Below, piece after piece: positions 45,588 through 57,570 of a DNA stretch of 64,000 nt; position 1 is the stretch's first letter; the number at the start of each line of letters is the position of its first letter. The notes below the pieces were generated by a model, which did no database searches, had not been told where the DNA came from, and saw nothing but the letters and a program-made list of their open reading frames with translations. A program made the translations under genes and the position numbers. The DNA comes from Tetmemena sp. SeJ-2015 (lineage: Eukaryota; Ciliophora; Spirotrichea; Sporadotrichida; Oxytrichidae). Location of the stretch: assembly GCA_027382625.1 (NCBI GenBank), contig JAJKFJ010021174.1:1-64000 (forward strand), given 5' to 3'.

Positions 45588-48464
45588 ATGAAGAATTCAA
45601 GCATGAGCAGCCTCTCTTCAGGTATAGGCTCCATGGCGCCAACTCCCAAAGGCCAAGCAGGCACTTTTCTAATGGTGGACTCTGAAGTAGACCTTTCTTA
45701 CTTCAAGAAAATGCTAGATGATATATACGTTTATGAATTTTATAGTAGTTAATTTATGATAGATGATTTGAAAGGGCGACTGGACGATATAGGGTTCATC
45801 GAGAAGAGAGCAGCTATGGCTACAAATGACACTAGTCTCGAAGGTAAGTATCACTCTCTATAAAATAAAACTAAGCTCATCACAAATTTCTACTGTTCAT
45901 TTTTCTAATATTCCTCTATAGATGAGTTGTCGATTGCTTATGATGAGATTAAGAACAACGAGCGAGATTTGAAAAGTATCCTGCAGGTGGCTGAGTTTCT
46001 ATTTGAAAATAGAGAGGAGCTAAATACTAGGCTAGACTTCGAGATTCAGACAGTAGACGACCTTGAAAAACAGATATTCACTTACAAGAGCAGAAGTGAA
46101 GCCATACTCGTAAGTGCAAGAGCTGCGTTGAATATACTCATTGGATTCTTTTTATCTCATTAGGATGATTTTGTGTTGACCATATTTTTAGGAGGAGCTG
46201 GATTAGAAAACAAAGATGCTTGAGCACCTGAACAAGGAAGTGCAGACGTATGAACAAGCGCTTGCATAGTCAAAGGAAGAGCACTCCAAGGTTAAGAAGC
46301 AATTCCATCTCTCTATAGTCATATTTTAAATTCGATGAGCTGACTTTACGATTTGAGGACACAAATGAGAAGATGATGAGCTAAATGGAAAGTATGCAAG
46401 ACCTGGAGGATTCTCAGGGACAAGCCAAAAAAGGCTTGCAGCTAGAACTTGAAGAGCTAGAAGCCAAGTATTTCCAGCTGAAGGAGCAAGCGGATAAATA
46501 AGCATCCTAGTCTGACGAGAAGGACTTGGAGATTAGCAGACTGAGAAGAGAGAATGAAGATCTCTCCAAGGCAAAGAAGAGCACAAGTGAGAAGATTGTT
46601 GAGTACCAGTCGATTAACGAGCGACTAAGAAAGGACAAGACGCAGTTGGATGAGCAACTACAGACCTTGCAGAAACAGATGAAGATGATGGAGATGCTAT
46701 AGAACAGTGCTCAGATGGTCATGGGCAATAAGAGCTTCGAGGATGATTAATCATAGACTATCATGCTTAATTAGCATTTTTTTCATTATGAGATGGAGCC
46801 TTAATTAGAAGGAAGGGGCGGAGGCTTGGGCGAGCTTCAGGATTTTGAGGACATGGATGGAAGTTTCAACGAAAATTTAGAGGGTGGACAGCAGTTCAAC
46901 AATTCCTCCCATAGAGGCAGTCGGAAAGAGTCAGCTACTTTCGATAATCTAAACTAGTCCTACAACAGTGATAGCCATCAAGAGTTTTTATAGCAACAGT
47001 AGAATTCACAACCCGCTTAAATTTATATCCATCTTAAAGTAAAAGTGTGAAGTCTTAACTTGTCTTTAAATTGAGGCGGTGAGTCATGATGCTCCAATTC
47101 AGACTCAGACCTCTGGAAATCAAGTGCTCAACATGCTCACATAAGATTCACTATAAAGGTTTATAATTTTATTAAAGAGGCACGGAGATAGAGTTTCTTA
47201 GACCCAGCAACTTTAGCAGAAGCGACAAAGATACTCATGCAGCAGCAACAAGAGTAAATGCTAAGTATGCAAAAGTCGCAGCCAGTTGCAGTAGAGACTT
47301 GCGAGTTCGAAATGCAAACAGAGCAACTAGTCACAGTGACTGAGAAGAAGCTGCAGACAGATGAAGTAGCAACTGCAAGTTTTCACCAACAAACTGAAAG
47401 AATCGAAACTAAGAGCTCACTCTGCCAAACAACACAGATTGAGATCAAAGAAGATATTCAATAAATTAAAATTTTGATTATAACTCTATAAAGAAGTTGG
47501 ATCTTAAACTGACAAGAAAGAGAGAAGAGAAATTGCACTTGACACTTAAGTTTTGGAATTCACTATAAAGGCAGCACCTCAAAAGCGAGCATCAAAGATC
47601 ATGATGAAACCCAAGGGTCTGGCAAATTTACAACTCGATGGAGAAGATTCACTTACTCATTCGGATTCCAAATATCTACCTAAATTCATCTGTATTAAGT
47701 TTAAATAACTAAAGTAAGCACCAGCAACTGAAAAAGCCGAGAACTTGCTTAAGAAATTCGACTTGAGCAAGAGTGAGTTCGAGAATCTTCAAACTGCTCC
47801 CAGCATTTAAACTCCCTCGAGCAAGTCCTCTATGTTCCTGCGAGACGATTACATGATGAACAGAGATCCTTTGAAGGAGTTTTTCTCCCTGGTACGTTTT
47901 ACTTTTACTTCTCTTCTTATTCTTAAATTTAGTGTTGCCAATCGGTCAAGCTAAATAGTCCACACATGAATATCATCTGCACCCTGAACTCTAACATGCT
48001 CTACGAAAAAGTCTTAAAGGAGAACGTTCCTTTCTTTAAGTCAAGGTTTTTATATTGATTTCATCTCTGATTTGAAAATAAGTGGTATACCTGGATCGAG
48101 TAGACTATCAATAAAGAAGTTTTGCAGAGCATTTTCAAAGACAAGAACAAGTCTTAAACCAAAAAGCCACTTTAGCAACAATCAGCTTAGATAATAAAAA
48201 TATTTACTATAGACAATTGAATAAAAGGATGTGGTTTATTTGTAATGAGCTTAGGCTATTATTTCCAAAACAAAGTTAGCGCAACCATAGCCCCCATCCA
48301 CCAAGAATAGTAGTTCGGATACCGCTAGTGGTTCGATTAAGAAATCCTAGACTTCAATCACATCTACCACTTCAAATGCTTCAACATAACCGAAGGAGCC
48401 CCAATAAACTCCTCAGAAGTAGAAGACTATTGGCAAGCAAAAGAATTTCGGCAATATGTTTTGA
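45588..48464 (+). CDS. Coiled-coil protein with QT-type linear motifs
   Basis: ATG at 45588, TGA at 48462. Head MKNSSMSSLSSGIGSMAPTP, then long coiled coils (45760-46730) including NNERDLKSILQVAEFLFENR, EELEAKYFQLKEQADK and LRKDKTQLDEQLQTLQKQMK. A Gly/Asn-rich linker follows (46810-47020). A region at 47095-47440 has repeated xQT motifs (IQTQTS, MQTE, LQTD, CQTT), with a further SQTD near 47493, resembling LC8 dynein-light-chain binding sites. The C-terminus is Lys/Ser/Thr-rich. Introns at 45844-45921, 46110-46191 and 47892-47932 are canonical, and one IES is solved. The overall layout (coiled coil plus LC8-like sites) suggests a motor adaptor or scaffold. That is inference; no named domain is certain. 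Confidence 0.75.
45723..45767 (+). other. IES, pointer TAGATGAT
   Basis: Exact 8-bp repeats at 45715-45722 and 45760-45767. Removing 45 bp gives AAA ATG CTA GAT GAT TTG AAA GGG in frame. Confidence 0.9.
45844..45921 (+). other. Intron, GTAAGTAT...CTATAG
   Basis: 78 bp, joins CTC GAA G to AT GAG TTG TCG in frame. Introns at 46110-46191 and 47892-47932 in the same gene have the same GT..AG form. Confidence 0.88.
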
Positions 48465-48659
48465 GACACGAAAAAAGTAATTTCCAAGAGATGTAGTTAG
48501 GGTAGTTTAATCTTATAAATTTTCACAATACTTAAAACATTTGAGATTATGCATAATCTAAATATGATGATGAACTGAATGAAGGAAAATTAAATAACTA
48601 TCGATCTACACACTCATTAAAAGACATAGTTCATTTTTATAGGATTATAGGAATTTATT

Positions 48660-49473
48660 TCACTTTTTATTGTTAGTAGTGATATAACCGTGTCTTTCCA
48701 TGTTTCTTTGAGTCACTTTAAAAATAAAAAGTATATTCATATGAAATTACTTGCATGTTTACGATTACCTTACCCCCTGCTTTGACTCTAGAGACCTCTC
48801 TGCCCTCAGCGCTTGCAATGAGATCTGGCTGGTCTATTTGAATTCCTCCTCCCTCTCTGAACCACCCCATAAATTCAGTACACGAGTTAGATGTTATTGG
48901 TATTTATAAACCCTCATCATTATTAGTATCCATGATTAAAATTGGAGAGAACATCCTAACTGTCTTTTAGTGGATTCCTGGCTAGATTGGGACATGGATG
49001 CTGCCAAACGCCTTGACTTAGTCCTCTCCATCACTATCCTTAGTTGTGCAGTAGACTACCAATTGAGGCCAACCGAAGGGAGTCATAGTTCTGAACGTCA
49101 CCTCGAACGGCAGATTCCACACCATCCTGCTCAGACCTCTTCCTTGCCCCTTGAAAGCAAACTAGCCAGTGTTATTTTGCATCCCATTGGCCAGGGTCCA
49201 GTCCTCTCCGCATACGAAATGATAGTGCACCTGAAGTCCATCTAGCGAGGGAAACTCTCCGTAGTCGACTTACCCCATCGCTGTGATGTAGAAATAGGAG
49301 TATGGCTGCCCTCTAGGATCATAGTGGGCCAAGTTTTCATGGTAGCGATAATAGTTCTCCTCCTTAAGTCTTTCATCGAAATTCAGACTGTCATCATCAT
49401 CGAATTCCTAGAAAAGTTGGACCTTTGGAGCATCCTCATCGTAATTTTTCCTTAGGAAGTTTGTATCTACCAT
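48660..49473 (-). CDS. B9D1: B9 domain protein 1 (ciliary transition zone)
   Basis: ATG at 49471-49473 (MVDTNFLRKNYDEDAPKVQL), TGA at 48660-48662. The B9 domain is unmistakable: GQVDYGEFPSLDGLQVHYHF, CGEDWTLANGMQ, MVWNLPFEVTFRTMTPFGWP, FGSIHVPIQPG and FMGWFREGGG. DLIASAEGREVSRVKAGG and a terminal VTQRNMERHGY complete it. B9D1 belongs to the MKS/B9 module that gates the ciliary transition zone, fitting a ciliate. Two inserts are seen (near 48895-48970 and 48720-48780). The second is intron-like (GTAAGG...), but the exact join before ILFIFKVTQRN needs a one-base adjustment I could not resolve. Confidence 0.92.
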
Positions 49474-49714
49474 TTTGAATTTAAATTTGTATAATCTGGA
49501 CACAGTCGAAATTATTCACTATTAGGAATACATGAGTAACTTACTACTCAATTTGGAGTCTATTGATTTTTGCAAATAGTTTATTTCGCTTATTGAGATT
49601 AGTTAAACCCTTTTTATTGAAAAGAGAGCTATTCATTTTTTATTGTGAGGTTTACAGTAATAAGCTTACATAAAGTATTTAAAAAAATCACACTTGATGT
49701 GGGAGTGCCACTCT

Positions 49715-51808
49715 TCAAAGCTCTCTCTCGATAAGATAAACTGCTAATTGCTCCAAATCAGCCTTGCCAGGGGTGTTCGAGGGGAACTGAGCGTCTACTT
49801 TCCTCCAAGCCTGCTGCATTAAGTTTCTTGCTGTCTTTTCAGCCTTCTCTACCTCATTCAAAAGCTAAAGGCAAATATTTAAGAAGTCTAGAATTAATTT
49901 AGGAGAAATGTTTGACAAAATATTTTGCAATTGCATTATAGATTGGTGACTAGGAAATCAGTGGCCCACTTAACTTCCCTTCCTCAGTAACTTCTCCTTT
50001 CTTACTAAGGATCTCCTCGAGCTTCTTGCTGTTTTTTGTTGGCTTTTTGTTTAAGACTTGGATTACAGGGAGAGAACGCTTTCCTTCTCTGATGTCCTCG
50101 CCCAAACCTCTTTGCTTAATATACTCCTCGGACTTTCAAAGCAATTATGTCATCTTAGATTTGGAAAGCAAATAAGTTAAAGAAACATCCTATATACAAG
50201 AACTTAATATAATAGATATATTATATATAGAGGACGATTATTGAATCTATATTAACTTTCACTCCTTATTAACTTATAATCATTCATTATTTTATTAAAA
50301 AAACCCATAAAATCTTTTCAATTAATTTTCTAACTGTTTAAAAAAAAGTATAATTTCATTTGGCAGAGTTAAAAGAGTACATATCATGTCTAAATTATAA
50401 GAAAGCAGCACCTAGCGCATCGATAAATCTCTCGAGATAGATTTTATGGCCACTCTTGACTTTGGTTTTTGAGAGTGCGACAGTCATCTGAACGTTCATT
50501 CTGGGTAAAACTGATGTCTTGTTGCTAATCATGTTCAAGTATAGAAACAAAAATAGTTATAATAACTCCCCTACAAATTTATTAAGGAAGCAGTCTATGA
50601 TGTTTAATACTAATAATTAATGCAATACTGATCGATTGTGGGTGGGTTTTCGTAGTTGCCATTGTGCCATTGAATATCCCAGTTCTAGCCCAAATGTAGA
50701 CTGATCATGCTTTGCGCGTAAATTTGATAGAGTGCTCTCTGCTTGTTAGCCTTCACGAACTCTGACATCTTTTAAAGGGGAGCGAAGTAAACTTAACTAA
50801 CTCTGATAAGTTTTTAGCGATTAAAGATTTAGAGAAATAGCATCGCAAAATAAATATCCTTCTAGCATAAGTTTAGAGGAAGTTTCCAGTGTTAACTGCA
50901 GTGTCAACTCCGTACTCAAGATGGATGCAAGGCTTGCCTCTGCGCATTTAGCTTCCATCCTCCAAATCATCGATAACCAGAGAGCCATTCATTTTAAACA
51001 AACAGGATTTAAATCTGATTGCTGTGAATGCAACTACGATATTATACAAGCTGTCAATTCTATTTGTTTTAATTATTTAATGATTGTGGATGATTTCTGT
51101 TAATGCTTGCACATAGTAAATATCTTTTGTCTCCTCATAATTTTCAATAGGGTTTCCAAGCAATTTTGCAATAATCGTACTTAAAATTTGCACTAATGCA
51201 TTCTATAAGTAAATAATCAAACCTAGACTTGGGCGCCACTATTTACCCCCTCTCTCCAGCAAGTCTTTAAGAAATTATAACTCTATTAAATTCACTTATT
51301 ATGTAAGTCGTGAGATGGATCAAGAAGTCCTCTTTTGATGCTCTCAGTATCATCACTCTAATTCTTACAAATATTTTGTAATAGTCATTACAATTCATAC
51401 TCATTCTTGTTTATGATCGATAATCTCAAATAATCTCTGAAAATTAAATTCTTGTTATTCTTGATTCTATTGACTTCAAATCCTTCGACAGTGTCTGTGC
51501 CAGCAGTGCGAGGGAGTATCTTTGTCAAAATTTCTGACTGGTTAAATAGTTAGTGATACTTAGCAAGCTCTGTAGGGAACTGCAGCTGTCTCACGTTAAT
51601 AACAGCCTTGGGTAAAGTATAGTATAATTTAATTTAACAATATCAATCATATATGCGAAATAATTTTGGGTGGAGCAGGTTCCTTGGGAGTCTTAGGTTC
51701 AGAACCAGGAACCCTAGGAGGTCTGCCTCTACCTGCAAAAGATCTAGCTTAATTAGTGAAGAGCTGGATGCTCAAAGTTTTTTGGGCGGTGGTTTTTGCG
51801 ACAAACAT
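49715..51808 (-). CDS. Polyprenyl (FPP/GGPP-type) synthetase, mitochondrial-like leader
   Basis: ATG at 51806-51808 opens MFVAKTTAQKTLSIQLFTNQ, a basic, hydroxylated leader typical of mitochondrial import. A Pro-rich linker follows. Core motifs: SLVIDDLEDGSQMRRGKPC (first Asp-rich DDxxD, 50957-50971) and IYAQSMISLHLGQNWDIQW (about 50700). Then come NKTSVLPRMNVQMTVALS, a second Asp motif QDDII (about 50145-50155) and GLGEDIREGKRSLPVIQ. A C-terminal helix ends LEQLAVYLIEREL, with TGA at 49715. The enzyme condenses isopentenyl diphosphate with allylic diphosphates; chain length cannot be fixed here. Segments are separated by several AT-rich inserts. A plus-strand open frame at 50921-51103 is antisense to the first Asp motif. 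Confidence 0.9.
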
Positions 51809-52128
51809 CTTGGAAAGGTATAAATTTAAAATTATAAGATTACAGGTCAAAATTAATTACAAATAAGGCTGGAATCTACCATCTCATTAGTACATTTGTA
51901 ATTTACCAACTATAATTGCGAACTCTATAAAGACTATATTTGCGAAGATTCTTTATTTGAAAATCAACTTTGTTTTAAATAGAATTTGAGAACTTTTAAA
52001 ATATTTTGAATCACTCATTTTGATAATGCAATTGAATGTGCTCGTTTTTAAGGACAAGTCTGAATTGAATTAGTTTTTTTATACTCTGCTTTTATTAAAC
52101 TGAGAGAAGGTGTTTGAGAATTCTAGTT
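51809..52128. other. Intergenic spacer
   Basis: AT-rich, no feature recognised between the polyprenyl synthetase start and the stop of phytochelatin synthase copy A. Confidence 0.6.
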
Positions 52129-54176
52129 TCACTCTAAACCAAAGTGATATTTGATTATCTGCTTCTCCTTACTCAAAGTTTGAGTTAAAACTTCTTCCTT
52201 TAATTAAATGCCAAAAGCTAAAGCTACTAGGGCAAGACAATGTAGTTCAAAGCCAGGTATGAAAGAATTGAATAGCTTTAATACTAACCCACTATCTTAT
52301 TTCACAAGTTCTTCCATTTAAATAAGATCTTGGTAAGTTAAGAGCTTAGAAACCTCTTGCATAAGATCTTGAAACGCTTCCGAGAGATAAAAATGCGAGG
52401 AACCTCTTAAAGTAGGCTTATAAATCTTTGAGCCCATATCTATTGATAAAAAATTGAACATTATTTATTCTGTAAAATAAATAATTGATGAGCTCGTGCA
52501 AGTACACGAACAGGATGCTCATCACATCTTAGTCATTCAATATCTAAAGTATTCTCATTACCTATTCTTGAAACTTAATGCCTTATCTCATATTTTAATT
52601 CTATGTGTAATTGAAAAATTTTCTCACCTGATTAATTTATAAATATTACATTCCTAGAGGTCACTCTCTCTTCTCTCACTACTCGATTTAATTAAGTTAG
52701 CCTCTTTGAATAATTCCCTCGCCTTTTAAATTGCAGCTTCATCCTTAGTTATTGAGGAGTAATTTGATGGATCAAAGCTACTTCCTGTAATTTATTCGTC
52801 AATACCGATTTGAATCTTCCTTGATAAAACAACCAAGCCTCTAAGTTTGTCTGAGTCACTGTCTCTAGTGTTCATGGAATCAAATAAGAGAGAGATGTCC
52901 ACCCAGTGAGGAGGATAAAATTATTCATGCAATATGTATATATCTATAAAGAGATATTTGTATCGGGCAGTATCAAGCAGCAGAACCTTATCTGAAGATT
53001 TATGGAACCCACCCAGAGGAATGAAATGGCCTTCGCCTGTTTACCCTAGAACTTTAAAATATAATTTGAACTGGCCTGCTAATGTTAGCCATCAAGTGCA
53101 ATCTCGTAAAGGAAAATTTATCTTCAATTAATTTAATCCCTCTCTTCTGGACGCAGTATAGATAGCTAATCTCAAAAACTCAACCCCAAACTAATGGACA
53201 TAGATTGGGGAGGTATTTGGAATTAGGCCTTATTACAACTTATCCTCCGCTTTTACAAAGTTTGAAATATCCTTTAGGAAATGATGAGGAGCCTAATGAA
53301 TTTATTATCTCATATCTTATGAATGGCTTATATAAAATTGGTTCGTCTTTGAAATGTGAACAGCAGTGGCCATGCTGTTATTATCCTTCCTCCTATTTTG
53401 TTTCTTGTGCCCCATTGCTATTTCCACATTTATTTTTCTCACTCTTTGCTTCTTCGTTTGTACAGCCTCCTATCAACTAGTCTCCTTTACACAAATGATG
53501 CATCTTATCGGGATCAATCAGCTCACAGTTGTTTTCGTCCCCTTCATCTTAAAAAGGCCTTAAAGTTAGAGTGTGAAGTCCATTGCATCTTGCAAGGAGA
53601 GTCAGCTAGATTTAATGAAAATTATAATTTGAAGAGTGAGCTATTCTAGACTCAATCCTTTCTTCAACATATCTTTTGAGCTACAGTGAAGCACTTCCTC
53701 AGAATACCAGCGCCAAATTCTACAAATAAGGGATTATGACATGCTTATAAATGAATTAGATCAAATTTGGTTTCACTTTTAAATTTACCCTTTCCATGGT
53801 CTAGAGGGATCAACATGAAGAGCATTCAGAATCATTGTCAAGCTAGCTGGCCCGCAATACTCCGGCTCCGCTTAGGTGGTGAATTATTCTGCGAGTATGA
53901 AGTAGTCCTCCATCGTTCCATCTTATAAGCTCTCAAGGAATAGCTTTTTACCTAAAATTATACTCCTTAGATTATTCCAGAAAAGAGACACTTTTTTTAG
54001 AATTGAGTTATGATAATTTATAGACATCAGTCATTCATTTTAAATACTGAAAGAGAAAAAGTATTCATCTTACCTTCTTTGGAAGAAAATCTGATGAGAT
54101 TCTCAGGTAGAGCCCTCCGATAGAAAGTTTCAATATCTTTAGGGAAAGTCTATTAGTTTTTACAAACACAGTCCAT
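52129..54176 (-). CDS. Phytochelatin synthase, tandem copy A
   Basis: ATG at 54174-54176 ([20 protein letters not shown]), TGA at 52129. The papain-like phytochelatin synthase domain shows [18 protein letters not shown], then [18 protein letters not shown] with catalytic Cys at 53854-53856. [12 protein letters not shown] follows (catalytic His at 53002-53004), then [16 protein letters not shown] (catalytic Asp). The C-terminal part keeps [18 protein letters not shown], parallel to copy B. The enzyme makes heavy-metal-chelating (gamma-Glu-Cys)n-Gly peptides from glutathione, or acts as a glutathione hydrolase. Large AT-rich inserts occur, notably around 53110-53790. Catalytic residues are intact. 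Confidence 0.92.
52918..52956 (-). other. IES in copy A, pointer GATA (TATC on the coding strand)
   Basis: Repeats at 52914-52917 and 52953-52956. The join reads TAC AAA TAT CCT CCT CAC TGG, restoring the YPPHW motif after the catalytic Asp. Confidence 0.82.
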
Positions 54177-54178
54177 AT

Positions 54179-54192
54179 CTCTCTCTCTCTCT
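54179..54192. repeat. (CT)7 microsatellite
   Basis: Seven CT repeats immediately upstream of the copy A start codon on the minus strand. Confidence 0.95.
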
Positions 54193-54415
54193 CTTTACAA
54201 TTAATCGTAAGTGAGTATTTAAATTACTTTTGAAATTTAAAAATTTTCCAAATCAAGCAAAAGATTCTTATTGCATTAAGATAAGAAAGCTGGTTTTAAA
54301 ATCTTATTGCTCTTATCTTTAGAAAGATTTGAGCCATTAGATAGCTAATTTCTGACTTGTTTATTGATAGAATATTTTTGAAACTTTGCAGTCAAATATT
54401 TAATCGATTCTTTTG

Positions 54416-56994
54416 TCACCTTCTCTGTTCAGTAGATAGCAAGCCATTTCCAAATTTGTGAATTGCAGATGAGTCGGAGAAATCTGAAATGTGGCAGTAC
54501 TCTGAGTTTATATCAAAGTGATGGCGCAGAATTGCTATTTCATTTTATAGCAGAGAGCTTTAGGGCTACAGCAAGAACAAATCCCAAAAGTTATCTATGC
54601 TGCGATTGCCGCTTTTCACCTCTGATTCATCTAGAGATTTAAATTCCTTTTCAGCTGCCTTCCAAAAAAATATCATAAATCTTATAGATACCTAAATATA
54701 GTTCAAAAATTAATTTGTCTGGCCTTGATTCTAAAGAAAACCTGCTTAGGAAGGGCATGTAAAGTTAGCGCAAGGAAGTGTAGTTCATAGTCAGGTACAA
54801 ATGATCTAAAAAGCTCCAGTAAGACATGATCTTGGATGCTTTCTTAATGGTCCTTTAAGATTTTAAAAGTTGGAAGTTGCTCTATTTCTCTTATCAGGAT
54901 TTGGTAATTTTCTGACAGATAGTATTATCCGTTCAGCCCCCGATTTTTCAAAAACTTTTCAGTTTCCTTCTGTAAAGCCAGGACGAACGAGGACGAAGCA
55001 GTTGCCATCTGGGTTAAAACTTGGTACTGTAAGCGCTCCTTGTCGGCCGAGTATTGCTAGAAAAATGTAAAAAAAAGGTAATTTTACCTAATTAAATCCC
55101 ACAATTTTAGGGTAATTTATGGATTTGAACATGCCTATTATGGATGGTTTTGAAGCAACTTCTCTAAAGTTCAGTAAAAAGACTAAAAACAGCGGCTACT
55201 TACTGGGCGAGCTAGCTTCCTAGCCAGTAGTGAAAAATCGGGGCTGAACGTATAATATCTCCCGTGCTCTTAGAAAGCTACATAGTCTTCAAACCCAAAT
55301 CCTTAAATTGTTCACATTAAAATTTACTTACTAAATCTATTGATGACTTCGTGAACGTAGACAAAAAGAATGCTCTTGATTTCGCTGTCACTCAGTGTGT
55401 TCATAATGTAGTGGAGCTTTATGGCTAATGGATCCTTGACAGGCCTATGAAATAGGATGTCTGCAGCCTGAGCGGAGGAATTCTCTTCTCCTATTAAGTC
55501 TCTCATTCTCAAGACTTCCTATGCAATTTGCTAGGGCCTGAATGACTGACACATTATGTGAGAGGCTCTGGAAATGGCATAAGGATCTTGAGTGATCGTT
55601 GTGATAATTCTCTGGTCTCTCACCTCTTAGAGTTTAAGCTTCTGAGAGAAAGCAATAAAGCCCCTGAGCTTACCACTCTCAGAGTCTATAGTATTAATTG
55701 AATCATAGAGTTTGGGCATTTCAACCCAATGAGGTGGATATTAGAAATGAATACTATAGTTAGAGTAGATATTTGTATCTTGCAGTATCAAAAAGCAAAA
55801 CTCTATCAGATTGAGCATGATAACCTCCGATAGGTGTGAAATGCCCATCTCCAGTTTGCGATAAGACTTTTCTGCTGATATTTGCCATAAGGTAAAGTCC
55901 TTGTCTCCTGGAAGAAGCTAGCACAGCTGTCCTTAAGAAGTCAATATTGAATCTTTTAATGTAAGCAGCAGAGGTGTTGTGATGTAAGATTCTAAGAGTC
56001 TCTTCTCTTGTAATTGCAGAACTTAAGTTTGGAAGTGAAGAAATACTCTTTGGAGTTAAAAGGCAGAAGATAATTGTTTTGACATAATTAAAGTGATAAG
56101 TTCCCTCTTAACTCGAGCAAATATGATCCTTATGATGGTGATTATGATCTGAGCAGGAATTCTAAGTTAAGTTTTAATATATTGGTATCTTACGAGGCTG
56201 GATTCGCAGCAATGTCCATTTGAGGTGGAGTGATGATGATGCTTGTGATCTAGCAAGTCTGGATCGATAAGCTCACATCTATTTTCATTCAGATCGTTGA
56301 GTGGTCTAAATGTCTGACTATGCAATCCGTTGCACCTCGATAGTATTGTTAACTACTCTAGATCGAGCCCCTTTTTCAGCATCTCACTTGTACTGCAGTG
56401 CAATACATCTTCAGTAAACCATCTCCATATTCTATTTTATAAATTAGTCAGAATCAATTCAAGCTCCTATAGTTCATTTGTAACTTTTTAAAAAAACATT
56501 TGGTATATAGAAGGATTATTATTTTTAACTTACCCTTTCCAAGGCTTTGAGGGATCAACGTTGAGTGCATTGAGGATCATGATAAGACTCGCAGGTCCGC
56601 AATATTCAGGCTCAGCTTGTGTAGTGTACTATTCTGCTAAGTTGAAATAGTCCTCCATCGTGCCTTGATTCATACTTTCGAGAAATAGTCTCTTCCCTAC
56701 ACATCTAATATTAAGAATACTGAAAACATGAAATAGCTCCTATCTTTATGAGAATCGATAGTCTTGGAAAGAAATTTCCTTTAAGTGTGGCTCGTAACAG
56801 TAGAGATGCACACTTCATTTATTTCCAAATAAGGAGATGTTAGCTGGAAATGCGAGAAATAGAAGTTACATATTCGACAAGGATATCTTACCTTCAGTTG
56901 AGGAAAAACTAATGAGATTAGGCGGGAGCTCTCTCCTGTAAACTGTCTTGATAGCAGCCGCTGCCAATTTTTCAGTTTTACCAGAATTAAGCAT
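54416..56994 (-). CDS. Phytochelatin synthase, tandem copy B
   Basis: ATG at 56992-56994 ([20 protein letters not shown]), TGA at 54416-54418. Domain motifs: [35 protein letters not shown] (catalytic Cys 56599-56601), [20 protein letters not shown] and [37 protein letters not shown] follows (catalytic His 55817-55819), then [19 protein letters not shown]-terminal extension carries [38 protein letters not shown] and [17 protein letters not shown]. It is separated from copy A by only about 240 bp, same strand, with matching insert positions, so the pair is a tandem duplication. A MITE-like element lies within a noncoding insert at 54923-55257. Confidence 0.93.
54923..55257. mobile_element. MITE-like element within a phytochelatin synthase insert
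   Basis: 335 bp with terminal inverted repeats at 54923-54950 and 55231-55257. They share CGTTCAGCCC and CGATTTTTCA and differ by one C and one base near the end. The flanks are compatible with a TA target duplication. It lies between two coding segments of copy B, so it must be removed with its host IES or intron. No transposase. Confidence 0.82.
55743..55773 (-). other. IES in copy B, pointer ATATT (AATAT on the coding strand)
   Basis: Repeats at 55738-55742 and 55769-55773. Removal joins TAC AAA TAT CCA CCT CAT TGG, the same codon position as the copy A IES at 52918-52956. Confidence 0.85.
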
Positions 56995-57440
56995 TAAATA
57001 AAAAAACGATCAATTAGTTATGGGAATGATTAAGTGCATTTGAGGATCAAATAATGGTAATATAATATATTCTTATATAATTACAGCGACGATAATTTCC
57101 GCAAATGATAGCAACTTTCATGCTCATATATCATATATAAATTCTAAGATCTTTTCTAAATGAGTAGCAAGAATCAGTCAATTATATTTTCATATAAAAA
57201 GTTTAAATGAAGAAGTTATAGAGACGCTTAAACTATAAATAAGTTTGCTTAGCTATTTTAATCTCTACAAGCACATTGATTTATATAGCTAGTTCTCAAG
57301 AATAAACTATAATTTATGAAGAATTTTGATGCTTATCTTTATTTATTTAAGTTTAGTTTGAAAATCAATCGGCTTCTCTTGATTCAGGAATCTAGAACTT
57401 AAATGAAAAATAGACCGATTCGTTATCTTCACACATATTA
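56995..57440. other. Divergent intergenic region
   Basis: AT-rich spacer upstream of phytochelatin synthase copy B and the membrane-protein gene. No motif assigned. The true first MDS of the membrane protein may lie here. Confidence 0.5.
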
Positions 57441-57570
57441 AAATTATGAATATATCAAGTTAAAAATATCTTCATCTGAAATTGAAAACACAAATTTGGA
57501 GAAATAAAATGAGGGGAAAACTTTGCAAGAGATATATTTGGATCCGTAATAGCCAGAAGTTGAAAGAGAA

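Noticed and set aside
46750..46800. CTTAATTAG repeat as an IES pointer
   Set aside because: Deleting 34 bp would break the frame that continues unchanged on both sides; probably a chance repeat.
50921..51103. Plus-strand small frame
   Set aside because: Antisense to the first Asp-rich motif of the polyprenyl synthetase.
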